Assembly (NCBI GenBank): GCA_002224055.1
Contig: AZLU01000244.1
Span: 1 to 59,657, forward strand
Reading direction: 5' to 3'
Length of the DNA stretch: 59,657 nucleotides
From: Pezizomycotina sp. ARF18
Lineage: Eukaryota > Ascomycota
Positions 1-12,042 of the stretch are shown one piece after another. A model generated the notes under the pieces. It saw only the letters and a program-made list of their open reading frames with translations, ran no database searches and was not told the DNA's origin. Both the position numbers and the translations under genes were made by a program. Position 1 is the first letter of the stretch, and the number at the start of each line of letters is the position of its first letter.

Positions 1-840
1 CAGTCTTTTTTTCGACCTCCGTAAAAAATAAGTTCTGGTCACAGAGACTGGGTTTATTGGAGAAAAAAACTCCTTATCCAAAAATGGGCGCAGATCCTAC
101 ACTATAAGAATATACAACGCTCGCTTAGCTTGGTTAGCCGATAACCTTCCTTCACTATCCTATTCGGGAAACAACCTTTTAAAAGTTATTCTAATATAAG
201 ATAGTATATTTTTATATATATTATATTTTTAAATTTTGAATATAGGCGAATAATTATAAGTTTTATTTAATAATTTTAATTCAAGAATTTTCAATTTATT
301 TCATAAATCACGAAATATGATTATAATTTTTATGTTGAAAGTGTTATATATTTATTTTATTAACTCACAATCAATGTTGCGATAAATAAAATATTTGTTT
401 TTATTATTATACAATTTTATGATTTAAATCTTTATTATTTTTATAATTTAAACCACATCACTGCCACTGCCACTATGATATCAGAAAAAAATAGTTTGTT
501 TATAACTCTCAGAATATCTATGATGTCAGGAAGCTCAAGACCAAATTTCTTACCATAAGATTAGTAGCATCAATTTACAAATCTTATAAAAGAAGTTAAT
601 ACATAATAAATTATATAAAACGACTTTTTGAATTAATTTATTTATATGACATTCATAAGACGATTTAAAGTTTGGTTTAAAAAAAAAGAGTGGATCCTCG
701 GAAATTCATTAAATAAAAATATTATTTATTTATATGGGCGCCTATATAAATAAAGTAATATTTTGTTTCACTAATTACCAACGCTCCACTCTCAATTTCA
801 CTTATAATTCTGGATATTTATAATAGAATTCATAACGATA

Positions 841-884
841 TATATATAATATATATATACATATACACACACACATACATATAT

Positions 885-915
<31 letters not shown>

Positions 916-972
916 TACACATAATATATAATATACATATATATATATATATAATATACATACACATGGGCA
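841..972. repeat. TA/CA dinucleotide-type microsatellite
   Basis: Alternating TATATA and CACATACA units run almost without interruption for about 130 bases and end in two copies of a CATGGGCATG-like motif. Apparent ORFs here translate to Met/Tyr/Val/Cys repeats and are not genes. Confidence 0.85.
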
Positions 973-1283
973 TACACATGGGCATGGGCATGCCTAAGGG
1001 ACTAAAAATCAACGGACTGGGAGGGAGGCAGGCCCGGTATTTATATATAAAATTACAAAATTTCAAGGGGAACAAAATCAACAAAACAAATAAAAATTAA
1101 ATATTAAATCCTCCTATATAAAATTGTATAAAAGGATCTAATAGCTGGCAAGTTGTTGTTTTTTCAAAAAAAAAATCTTTTCAACTCCATGCACACCAAG
1201 TGGCGATACTCAACTCCCACCAAAATATTATAAAATTTAAGTACTAATATTCGTCATGGCCACTATGGCTACCATGCCTATAT

Positions 1284-1450
1284 GCATTTGTATGTGATTT
1301 GTATATGTATTTATATATGATTTGTATGTGCATTTATATATATATTTGTATATACATTTGTATATACATTTGTATATACATTTGTATATGTATTTATATA
1401 TGAGTTCCGTTATTGTATATACATTTTGTATGTGCATTTATATATGAGTT
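1284..1450. repeat. 12-bp tandem repeat (GTATATACATTT type)
   Basis: A 12-base unit close to GTATATACATTT and its variants (GTATGTGCATTT, GTATATGTATTT) is repeated about ten times. On the minus strand it reads as a Tyr-Lys-Cys-Ile repeat, which explains the spurious ORF there. Confidence 0.85.
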
Positions 1451-1873
1451 CGTTACAAATGCTCAGAGTTAGAATAATTTCATAAAGAACTTATAATTAT
1501 AAAATTATTAAATAATTTTTTGAGATAATTAAGATTTAATTAGTTTTCATTTTTTTTATATGAGGAGCTCATAGTAAAAAGAGAAACCAATTAAATCTTA
1601 ATTATTTATGGGATTGAAGAGATAATTTTGTATATAAATGATCTCATAAGACTGGTGAGCCGGAAAAATAAATATTTTTGATACCTGTCTCATGAGATAT
1701 AGTTTTTTTTTTTTTGATGCATTAATAATAGAATCATTCTTTAAGTATATAAATTTAAATAAAAAACGTTATATATAAAAAAAATTTCTAAAATATTATA
1801 AATTCAATCTGAGACATTGAAATTCACATATTGTTATATTTTTTCCCCTTTTTCTCTCTCTTCTCTCTTTACG

Positions 1874-3573
1874 CTAAAACGGAACAGACCAAAACCGAAA
1901 AGAAATTCCCCTGCAGGTTGATTCCGACCACGTTTTTTTGGTTCTAAAGTTTTCAATTTCGTAGCCAAAGTCCTTGAGGTGCGACGCTGCCAGGCTGTGC
2001 GACATGCGCGAGTCAGGGTCATGGTACCTGTAGAAACTGAGAACTTTGGCTTCGTCGGTAAGGATGACACCACCGCAAGACCCTCTTTTGGGTCATTCCC
2101 ACCGTTTCCAAAGTATAACCAGGTGTTGGAAACCCATGCAACTCTGGCTCCGAGCTATCGTACTTCTCGCCGGTGGCTGGATCCAATCCTTCTTCGTTGA
2201 TGGCACAAAAATCGACACCCATGAATATTCCGGTGCAGGCGCCCGAGAAGGGATTGTTCATATAAACCTTGTCGAAACGATTTGGCTTGAAAGGATCCTC
2301 CATGTCTATAATGGTCGTTCCAGGCGCTGCGTTCGTTTCGAACGTTTCGTTGACATAAGCAACGCCGGATCCAGTCTCATGAGAGAGACATCGGCCCGCC
2401 GAACTCCGCCTCGACCCTCCCAACACGCTGCCAGCCCTGTTCAGGAACCCCAGATGGGTGCAAAACGTCGCTATTAACGCCGTAAGAACCATGGGAGGCA
2501 ATAGTGACGAACTTCTGGCCATCCGAGAGGCGTTTAACTGCCACGCCAGACGTCGAAGAATACGAGGAATCGGTGCCGCTGAATACTCCGCCGTTAAGCA
2601 ACACTCCCGGCGGAGATTTGGCAGGTAGCATGTATCGTCCACACGGACCCGGTTCCTTCCCACGCCACGCGAACTCGGTCGATCTTCCTCGCCCTTGATC
2701 CTGTATTCGCATCCAACTCCCGCCAACATAAGGGCAACGCTTGAAGTCGACTTCTTCGTACAACGTGACGTCAAAGAACTCGAACAAGTACACGATGCGA
2801 TGTATCTTGATGCCCTCGCCATTCATATGCTTGATGAAGGCCTGAATGACATCCTTCAGCCCCTCTCTGTCCCTTCTTTGAGTTTGGCGTCACCGAGGAG
2901 CTCCACTCCACAGCCAACATGACCATGTTTAAACCCGCGGTCCGTGCGCGATGTCGTGAGGAAAAGGGGGACCCCAGCGACGATGACCGGCCAGGGCGCC
3001 GGTGGAAGCTCACGCACTCGGATGACCAAGAATGGGGCATCAGCACTCAACCCGTAAGTGTGAGGGAAGAGTTTCCACAGGACTTGAAGTTCTTCTGGAT
3101 TCGAAGTCTTGATTCTGTTGCCACGGATCAAGCTGAATTCAGTGACTAGATTCTGTGTTCCGACTAGGTTGTCCTGAAGCTCCTTCTGACGGAAGGACTT
3201 CCATATCTTCCATCTCTAAATCGACGGACAAGTTTCTCGTTGCGAAAGTCGGTCGAGCCTCGATGCGTCCTCCTTGCTAATCCCGACATGACGCTTCCGG
3301 AAGGACTGGAACTCAACATACCGGCCGTGTCTTTGGAGAAACGTGCGACCGGACTCGGGTTGTTCCTGCTCGCGGCTCGGATATCCTCAACGCTCAGACT
3401 GGGAAATGCTGAGCGTCCTCGTTCCTTGGTTGGACTTTGCTGAGAATGCTTCAGCACTCTGCGGGAGAAAACGGACAGAAAGATAATGTCACGCCTTTGG
3501 AGCCTCTGCGGGTGGGGATGATGCTCCTTTCGAGCCGACGGCCCCTCTGTGGAGTGCTTGAGGTGTGAAGCAT
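1874..3573 (-). CDS. Fungal chymotrypsin-fold serine-protease-like protein, frame-disrupted
   Basis: This gene resembles a family of uncharacterised fungal proteins, common in Leotiomycetes and other Pezizomycotina, with a conserved N-terminal module and a C-terminal trypsin-like fold. Reading the minus strand, conserved pieces appear in order but in different frames. The N-terminal module (about 3180-2930) includes LVGTQNLVTEF, LWKLFPHTYGLSADAPF and PWPVIVAGVPLFLTT. Next come SGVAVKRL...VTIASHG (histidine region, about 2550-2490), DVSLMRLDP (aspartate region, about 2390), VAYVNETFE and NNPFSGACTGIFMG (about 2360-2230). GSCGGVILTDEAKVL (about 2075) lies where the GDSGGP serine motif sits in active proteases. 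The reading ends with HLKDFGYEIENF and a stop at 1874. The serine motif is atypical, so proteolytic activity is doubtful. The ATG at 3573 (MLHTSSTPQRGRR) is the best start, because that frame leads into the conserved part after a shift. At least four frame changes are needed. Confidence 0.6.
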
Positions 3574-4148
3574 CGCCCGATGTTTATTTTGTTGGCAGCG
3601 TTTTGTATGATTTTTTTTTTTTTTTGGTGCGTTTGGCTTGTGAGATTTTTTGTCTTGTGTGAGATTTGTTTGCCTGTCGATAGTGACGTGACGCAAGAAC
3701 TTCACCGGGCAGAAACAGGCAGCTAAGGAAGAGAGAGAGAGAGAGAGAAGGAATCCGGGGTTTGAAACGAGGCGAGTGAGGTTTTTTTCTTATTTCGCTT
3801 TTTGAGACCTAACAGTAGCCGATCTTGAGAAAGTGCTAATCATACCCTTGAAGCATGAGAACTACTTAATGAGCTGACGACATCCTTCTCCCTCGTGATG
3901 TTCTCTTTCTTTTTCAATTTCATTGGAGAAGATAAGGGGGTTTTGTTGGTGGTGCAGGGTAGAGGGAAGAGGGAAGTGGTAGACAAATGATTTTTACTTT
4001 TTGTTTCTTAAGTACTAAGCACTTAAGTTTGGAGGGGGAGTTTTTTTTTTTCTTTCTTTCTGTAGAGAAGTTGAACACTTAAATAGCAAACCAAGAGCCG
4101 TTGAATGAATCACACGAAAAATTATTATTTTAAATTCCTTAATTCTAA

Positions 4149-4176
4149 TTTTTTTTTTTTTTTTTTTTTTTTTTTT
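4149..4176. repeat. Poly-T tract (28 bases)
   Basis: An uninterrupted run of 28 T. Runs this long are hard to sequence and are also left as retrotransposon tails. No target-site duplication is evident around it. Confidence 0.9.
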
Positions 4177-5189
4177 GGTGCGAGACTTTTCTAGAAAACT
4201 AAGTACTTTTAGAGAGAAGGTATTTTTTAAAAAAAAAAAGAGTACTACTACAGTCACCAACAGAGAGTATCAAAGCTTTTATAGAGGGGATATAATATAG
4301 TGGTAGAAGCAGTAAGTTTATGTCAAGAGAGAAGAAAGGAAGAAGGGGAAAGGAAGCCATCCAACGCGAAGGTGAGAAGAGCATTTGATTACTTAACGCA
4401 ATATTTATCCAAAAAATCCGGGTGGCACATACCTCAAGGCAGTGGTCCTTCTGACAAGGGTTTGGCCACCTCCATTTCAACACAATCAGTTACAATCCTT
4501 TTTTGATTTCTGATCCTATGCCATGGAGTATTCTCCCTTGTTTGGTGTTTTATTTTTTGTATTCGAACAAAAGACTGTTTTGAGGTCCAGATAGATGGTA
4601 CCTCGGTCTGAATGTCCGTGAGCGACAAACAAGAACTAATACTTTTGGATCTTGCCAAACGGAGGAGATGACGGCAAAATTATAGATACAACGTGCTAAC
4701 TATAATTCCAGCAAATTTTTATACTGACATCAACAGTGTGTAGACAGGCCGAAGCTTTGGATGTTTTCTTGCGCGGAGGAGAGGTGATACTCGGAGCTCC
4801 AAGGCCTGTATATCAAGCCTGCGGCAGGGGTCGTGAACCCTTTTTTTTTCTTTTTTTTTTTTTCCACCACCAGGCCTTTTGGGCATCAAGGAAGTGCTCT
4901 GTCATCCTTCAAGCACCTGGTGGTTGTCTCGTACTCGGCCTTTTTGACGTCCTCTTTTTGTAAAGCGAGGCACCAATCCAAAGAGCGCTGCCGACCCGCT
5001 TCGGATCTTTCTCAAATTTCGTTATTGAAAGGATTTGTTTGTGTAAACTTTATACAACTATGTTTGGTTTTTTGATCCAAAGGATTAACCAAATGGATTA
5101 AAACAGGTATAGCTTTCTTACGAAGCGCTATATCTCGGTGAATACTTAATGTCGCTTTCATCCAAAAAGACTTGTCTCGAACCAGACCT

Positions 5190-5390
5190 TTTTTTTAGCT
5201 AGTTAAACAAAAACTAAAAAAATTAATTAAAATTTATAAAAATATAAATTAAAATTTTAAATAATTAAAATATATATATATTATACTTAAGTATTAATAA
5301 ATATTATATTAATAGTTGATATTTTAAATAGAAAAAAAAAAATATTTTTATTAAAAAAATATTAAATATAAACTCTTAAAAGTTCCAGCT
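5190..5390. repeat. Short AT-rich island
   Basis: About 200 bases composed almost entirely of A and T, including AATTAAAATTTATAAAAATATAAATT-like words in longer runs, bordered by normal sequence. It resembles the block at 180-1850 and may be another RIP-affected remnant. Confidence 0.5.
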
Positions 5391-5802
5391 AGATAGAGAA
5401 GTAACTACGCATATGAACTGCTTCCATGGATTGATCTTCTAGCCTGACCACCAATACAATGTTCAGCTCAGGTAAGTATTAGAGGCCTCTCCGCTAGAAG
5501 CACCCACGTTAATATGCTTTAAGCTTCATCCAACGGCTGGTATTAATAGCACGAAACATAGCTATGTAATGTTGTTCAAGTCGTTCGGGACGCTTTCATA
5601 TACTTTAATAGCAGCTTCGGAGGTGCGATTTTGGCATCGAGAAGAACACGCATAACTAGGTCAACCCATAGGAAAGTATTACCAGCCTTCTCGTAAGGAT
5701 TTTTTAAATCCAAATCCGTAGATTGTCTGAAATTTGATGAAAGCTGCAGTATTCTCCGACCCTCTCCTTAATCACGAAATTGACGTCCGTCTTAATGTCG
5801 GA

Positions 5803-5968
5803 TCAACACTACATGTTCGCACCAACATTACATGTTCGCACCAACATTACATGTTCGTATCAACATTGGATTTCGAACACTGGATGATCGTATCAACATT
5901 ACATGTTCGTATCGACATCGAATGTTTGTATGGATATCTAATATCTTATCAACATTGAATGTTCGTAT
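5803..5968. repeat. Minisatellite, about 18-19-bp unit
   Basis: The unit ACATGTTCGCACCAACATT and variants (ACATGTTCGTATCAACATT, GAATGTTCGTATCAA) repeats about seven times. The first three copies are nearly perfect and later copies are increasingly diverged. On the plus strand it reads HVRTNITC-like repeats, but no gene context supports translation. Confidence 0.8.
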
Positions 5969-7263
5969 CAAATCAAAGGTCTGTCCTTGTTAAAGAACAG
6001 TGCATCAATATTACCAGCATGATATAATCGGCTTGGCACAGCTTGACGGTTTGTTACCACTAAAGTTGATGAAAAAGATACAAAAGGTACTTACTTAGAA
6101 AAAAGCGCCAAGTTAGGATAAGAGAGGCAAGATTAACCGTCCCTCTGTGTGCAATATTTCAAATTCGACCGGAAAAACAAAAACCCGAATCAGGAAGACC
6201 ATTTCCTGAACCGTAAAAAAGAGGTGAATTAAAAAAAATTTTTTTTTGTCTTTTTCTCTTTTTAAACTCGCCTTTCCGCCTTCCCATTCTTTTTTCTTCG
6301 TATTAGTTTTTTTTTTTTTTTTTTTTTTCTTTTTCTACGTATATAAATATTTATTTATTATTTATTTATTATTATTATTATTATATTATTATTATTTTGG
6401 CTTTTATTTTCCCCCAGTCCGCCCTGATGCAATAGCAACCCAGCAGCGGAGCTGTCTCGAGACATATTTTTTTTTTTTTTTTTTTCATTTTTACTTTTTG
6501 TGTTTCTGTATTTTTTGTATTATTGTTATTTTATTTATTTTATTTTTTTTTTTTTTTTTCACTCCGTTTCTTAATTCCATTTTTCAGTATCCACGTTTTT
6601 TTTCTTTTTTTTTTCGTTCTTTTTACCGATTTTGCAAATCATTCCTGTGTGACATTCGTTACTACGTGCGCAAAATGATTTCACCGCAATATACCTTGCC
6701 CCTTTTACTTCAAGGTGTAGGTTTAGAGAAATGTAATTCCATTTTACATACAATCGGCGGAATTGCCAAAGACGATAATGATGAGGGACGCCGCGAGGGC
6801 AACAGATAAAAGATTCATAAAATACAAAGTGCGTAGATGGGTCTTACACGATTTAATCGATACAGAACTTCAAGCAGGATCGTCTAATAATAATAAGTCT
6901 TTCGGGATTGAACACGGAGGTTCGTGGCTGTAACTTTTTCCGCAACACACATCCAACGAAAGGTATACCGTAAGTTCCGTAACGTTCTGGATGTCCTTAT
7001 TGCTGTGTAGTGCCTGTTAAGGTACAGTTTCCGAATCTGGTCTTCAGACCGGGAGATAATTCACTTCGAAACTTTTTATTTATTTATTTATCTGATTTTT
7101 TTTTTTTTAAAAAAAGAAAAAAATTCTCAGCCTCCTCGAGTTCGTTTGTTATAATATCATTAATATGTCTCAATGGACTGACTGTCAAGCAGTGGGGACA
7201 CTGGGGACAGAACTTCAGAAGGATTCAAAAGAATCTTTCCCCCTTTTTTTCTTTTTCCTTTTT

Positions 7264-7265
<2 letters not shown>

Positions 7266-7302
<37 letters not shown>

Positions 7303-7420
7303 AAAGAGTCTCCAAATTTCCTGTTTTATCTTTTGATACGTTACGAATCAAATATTAATGAATAAAATAAAATACAAGTTTTTTTTTTTTTTTTTATTAA
7401 AAAAAAAAAAAAAAAAAAAT
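7266..7420. repeat. Paired poly-T / poly-A runs
   Basis: A run of 30 T followed by 10 A (7266-7305) is followed within 100 bases by 16 T, ATT and about 21 A (7380-7419). Each pair is self-complementary and can fold on itself. They could be decayed transposon tails or sequencing artefacts at a homopolymer; the sequence alone does not decide. Confidence 0.75.
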
Positions 7421-9666
7421 CTGAGTAAGATGATGATCGATCGAGGCAATTTGATATTCAAGAGTTTTCATCATCAGAAGCCTTTTCATTTCCAGCATAC
7501 TCCACTATCATAAATCTCTACCTCTTGAAGCTGCCATTTTGTTACCCTCTTCGAGCTACATTTGCCAGCAATAGGTCTCATTTGGAAAGAAATTTGCAAA
7601 TGATTTAGCTGAAGGCCCATCCTGATGTTCCTCGTGAAGCTTCCGCTAACCCGATATGGATCATTACGGCCACTCTTAAGCTCACTTTATACACCTAGTT
7701 TTATCGTAAGAACGTTTTCATTGACGAGGCTCTCGGGAGTGGTGCGGGAGTCCAGCGTATCGGAGACGTGAGCGAACCGCCAATAATAAATGTGTGGTTG
7801 CCAGGTAAACTAAGTTTTCAGACCGTTTCAGAATATACGCTCTTCGGAGGAGACAGTTGGATGAGGTGTAAAAGGCAGATAGAGGATGTCAAAGAGAAAG
7901 GTAGCTAGAAGGAGGAGGCTTCGTGGCGAGTGAAAACCTGATTTGCCTGAAAAACAATTGTTTGCAAAAAGCTACCAAAAGAAAGCGGTTGAATTGAAAC
8001 ATAATTCACAAAGAAGGACAATATTAAAAATTAGATAGCGCAAGTCGCAAGTTCTCCGGTACAGGGTTTCGAGGAACCTCCTTGAGTGCAGACGTTTTCC
8101 AAAATGCCAAATGGCAAAGCGGAAACCACCCAAAAGCTTCCAATATCCGGTACTAAAGCAAAGGAATGTGGGGCGCTAATCCGGTTTAGAGCGGCTGACG
8201 CGCATAAAACCACTCGGCCTTGGCGCTGAGGTGTCTTGCACGCAGAGGCGCGCCACCACATAAAGGTGTATTAAGGCCTACTGTCCAATGGTGAACGCTT
8301 TATGGCCAATTCTATTTTGCCGGCTAACTCTTTGTGCATGCGTTGAGGGGCGCCTCCACTGGCAAAAGCTAGAGAGCTCATGTGAGTGAAATCGTTGCTT
8401 CATCGGGCATAGCGTATAATAAATTGAACCAGCTACGACGCCTAATGCGATAAATGCCACGGAGAAGGGAATGGGGTGGATGTCCGCTGCAATGGAGATG
8501 ACTCTAAGATTAATCGTTTTAAACGACAGGGGTGGAATGCACTGATATCTCCACAAAGGAGTCTGAAAAGATAGCAGCATCTAGGAGCAGCAAGAACGTG
8601 TTCACCCAATTGGAATGCCGAGTACCGTCGGCTTTTGTTTATCGGCATTAAGAGGGTGAAAAGTAAGGAAAGGAGGGTAGAGTTTGAAATCGTCGATTCT
8701 ATTTTCGTGCTATTCCATTGACGGGGTTTCTTCGTCGCTTGGTTTATCGCCCAGCTCTTGGGAATCGATGATTGAAATACGCCGCGAAACTTTTCTTTGA
8801 GCCTTTTTTATCACACTCAGCCTGAGCCGAGCGCTATTCACTTAACTTATTTAAGCGATTTATATACGGACTTAGTCTCGCCCTTGGAGGGTCTGCGAGA
8901 CTATACGGAATTTCCTTCGTGCAAGGTTTCTGCTTTCTCTTCTCACACACCTGTAGCAACTTTCATTGATAAGGCCACGGCCTATGTTCTCCGGATTTGC
9001 TTTGGTGCCCAGCGGAGTAGTATCTTCAATGTATGAAGCACGCAAATTCTTCAAACGACTCAAAAGTGATTCGTTGATCTAATTAAGAATATTAAAACAG
9101 GAGGTGAACTAGAAATAGCGAAAGAAACAGAAAATTGCAAAATGTGATCCCAAGCTGTACCAAAAAAAAAAAAAAAAAAAAAAAAATTAGGTACTTGAGT
9201 AAGAATAGGGAAGGGTAATAACAATGACATTTAAAATTTTCTCTGCTGATAAGAACTCACAATACTTCCCGCTGCCGATTTCGATATCTAAGGTACCATT
9301 CCAATATTATGGAGATCCAGCGAATTCGGCATGAGGTTACTCCATATTTCGATCATTAAACACTTTCATACAAACATAGACCACAAACGCACCATTCCGC
9401 CAACCACCCAGCAAATATCCATCGCTTCCAACAAGTTTTGCGAGGTATTTCAAATCACCTCATCGATCTCCGAGTCGTTCTTTGATACCGTTATCAAGGC
9501 GGTATTGAGACCAAGGTTGTTCGTGCTTGATATCTTGGTCATACCACATGGTCAGAGCAGGACAAAGGTCTGCTTGCGGTGGCCTTTGAGAAGCCGAGTT
9601 CGCGGGTAATGCTATATTGATCTTCTAAGAGCGCGTTAGCGGATATTCAATTCGTGAGATAGGTTA

Positions 9667-9942
9667 TTACTTGCAATTGTGCTTCACCGTCAAAATGGCC
9701 GGGTTTTCTTTTGAACCCCCTCCGTCGTCATCTAGTACATCTAGTATAAGCGTAGACGGGTAGGCAAAATTGGGGACCGGTTCCCCCATGGGAGTAGCTG
9801 ATGCATGCCGCGTTTCGCCGCGTGAAGGGAGCGCTGGGTCTTTGAGTGGGTTCATTGACAAGCCATAGAGCAACAAAGGCTGTTCCTCAATTGTCAATGG
9901 GGATCTCTTCGGATTCCGGTTCAGAGAATGTGAGGCCAGCAT
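9667..9942 (-). CDS. Small hypothetical protein (91 aa)
   Basis: An uninterrupted ATG-initiated frame of 91 residues beginning MLASHSLNRNPKRSP. The composition is protein-like: a proline-rich middle (SMNPLKDPALPSRGETRH), then a hydrophobic/acidic stretch (STLILDVLDDDGGGSKEN). There is no signal peptide, transmembrane segment or motif I recognise. The frame extends upstream without an ATG, so the start could be further 5'. It is isolated, with more than 2 kb to the phospholipase gene. The call rests only on length and composition, so it could be a chance ORF. Confidence 0.3.
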   Translation of the reverse strand: MLASHSLNRNPKRSPLTIEEQPLLLYGLSMNPLKDPALPSRGETRHASATPMGEPVPNFAYPSTLILDVLDDDGGGSKENPAILTVKHNCK

Positions 9943-12042
9943 GATGGGGAGGTACAAGCAACAGTGATTTCGATGGATACAGGAGAGAGTTAAAGGAGCA
10001 GTGAGTGAATTGTGATTGTTACTACGTGATTCGTTGTAGTTAATGTAGGCGGGACAACAGCAACAAATTTTCAATGATGTTATAAAGGTGTGAAAGGCTT
10101 GTGCTGGATGGACTTTTAAAGAACGAGATTATAAAGACGAGGTAGAGAGGAGGTAGAGGGGAGGACAGGAGGTGATGTAGCAATAACTATAACCTCTGCA
10201 ACTTGTTATGCAGTGTTGGTGAGGAGGCTACTCTTAAATGTTTTAAGGGTCGAAGTAAAAATATAAATTCGATAAATTAAATCTGTATAAAAAGTAAAGA
10301 AATAACAAAAATAGAAAGTTTAGAAAAGCTCAATACAGAGGAAAGCCACTAGTCATTGCGATTTGATTCCATGATCCCATAATAATTCACGGCGAGCAGA
10401 ATGAAAAGATATCTATAGCTTAGCAGAACGTTTCCGTTCTTCAGGAACACAAACAAAGAAGAGGAGTTGATCCAAGATACTACGTATGTCGCACCAATTA
10501 AGGCAATGGGTTAGGCGAAAGTTTGCCGACCTAACCGAAGGTATTTGATTGTTCGGAAAAGTGCCCCACCGTAAGGCAAGAGTGCATGGGGTGCCTGGTT
10601 AATCATTCAATGACTTTCCTCCCTCCGATATACCCCTCACGTTATTTCCCCGTTTGATCTGACATTTTGCTTGCACCAATCGTTCTAGAAATATGCACAG
10701 GTGTGGGGAAATACCAGTATGTTTAAACGTTTGTTGTTATTTTTGTTTTTGTCCCCTTGTTTTAATCTCTCTCTTCTTTACCTAATTTTATAAATCTCTA
10801 CTTTCTTTCCTTCTTTACTTTCCTCTCACCATATAAAATCAGTAATCAGTTACTACCGTCACTAGTTACAGTTAGCAATCTCTCACCTATCTAATTTACC
10901 AAATCTATATTCAAGTTGCGTTATGTATTTGTTATTTTCTCGGAACGTTTCTAGCCACCAGAGGTAATCTGCGAACAGCATGGTAGTGGTGGTCTCGTTC
11001 TGCTTCATTCTTTGCCACGGCGGAGCTTTTGAAAACTCCATTGCAAGGTAAATAGTGATATGAATGATCGAGTTCAAGGGAATTGTGCGGCTTGTACTAA
11101 AGGCTTTTACTTTAAAAACGTATTCTACTTTCACTTATTCTTGTTGCCAATGCTCCCACTATATGGAAACTAAGTGCGAGAAAACGAGAAATACTGGGCA
11201 ACATTCTTCGTTGACCAGCCATTGACTAAGTCCACGTATGCGATAGGCATAATTCCAAATAGTAGTCACAGATATATAGCTAAAGCAAACTATTGTTTGT
11301 TTGTCTTTGACCACCCTTTTTAAATTGTTTTCGTTTGTGTATGAAGAAGTCTTGTTCATTTTTGGATTTAGAGTGCATGTTTCGAATTGTATTGCTATTC
11401 TTGGAGAGAGCAAAGCAGCCTTGGCACCGTACGAATTCTAAGCGCCGACTTGGAATATAGTCAAAACAAACATATCCCCCCCCCAACGTCTGTAGTGCCT
11501 CGAGAGCCCCATTTGATCTATCTCTTTCTTTTGCTTTGCCTCATAGGTTCAAAGTTGCTTTCTTTTATCCCTTTAGCTTTCCTCTTCTCTGTGTCGACTT
11601 TAGCCTTCTCGATATACCTCGCATTATTAGGGTCATAATCTGAGAGCTTATCCCATTGCTTGTTTGTTGAAGGAAGTCGGCATTATGAAAATTGCAAAGT
11701 AATCACACGACGCCGTGCGCGGTGGTACCTACCGGAGTGGAGCTCAAGCACGGTTCGAAGTGATGAAGATAGTGCTGTCATTTGTTGAAAATCCACACGT
11801 TTGTCACTTTGCATTTTTAAGAAGGGCTGCGGCGGTTATATGAGGGATAATTTTTTCTTTTTTTAACAATAGTAATAATAATATTGCCTGGAGAAAAACA
11901 ATAAGGAACAGGGCTTTGCAGAATTTGCAGACGTATATGCCAAACTTTCATTGCTTATGATCAATATCAATATATTGTAATATCCTAAACCACCGCTTCC
12001 CGGTACATAATATTGTCCCTGTAAAACTTGTTAAAATGATAT
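9943..12042. other. Intergenic, no supported gene
   Basis: Ordinary base composition with pyrimidine-rich patches (10730-10830) and no frame with family motifs. An 83-codon plus-strand frame ending at 11638 has a hydrophobic tail, but nothing else supports it. The last few hundred bases are probably the 3' flank of the phospholipase gene. Confidence 0.4.

Larger units (their letters stand above)
180..1850. repeat. AT-rich, RIP-like non-coding block
   Basis: This stretch is visibly dominated by A and T, with long runs of TTATAT, TAAATT and similar words, and has no credible coding sequence. It contains two microsatellite patches and ends abruptly where the GC-balanced gene at 1874 begins. Such AT islands next to normal gene space are typical of Pezizomycotina genomes in which old repeats were mutated by RIP. 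That origin is an inference; no ancestral transposon can be recognised by eye. Confidence 0.6.
3574..9666. other. Gene-poor stretch with homopolymers and repeats
   Basis: I see no gene I can support in these 6 kb. The stretch holds a GA run near 3730, a 28-base T tract at 4149, an AT-rich patch at 5190-5390, a minisatellite near 5800-5970, several T tracts between 6240 and 6620, and T/A runs at 7266-7305 and 7380-7420. ORFs of 60-187 codons here are made by homopolymers or are no longer than chance allows. A minus-strand reading at 8580-8280 has one hydrophobic segment (FSVAFIALGVVAGSIYYTL) but no other support. Confidence 0.5.

Noticed and set aside
6246-6809. 187-codon plus-strand frame rich in Phe
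   Set aside because: Produced by poly-T and TTA tracts; composition is not protein-like.
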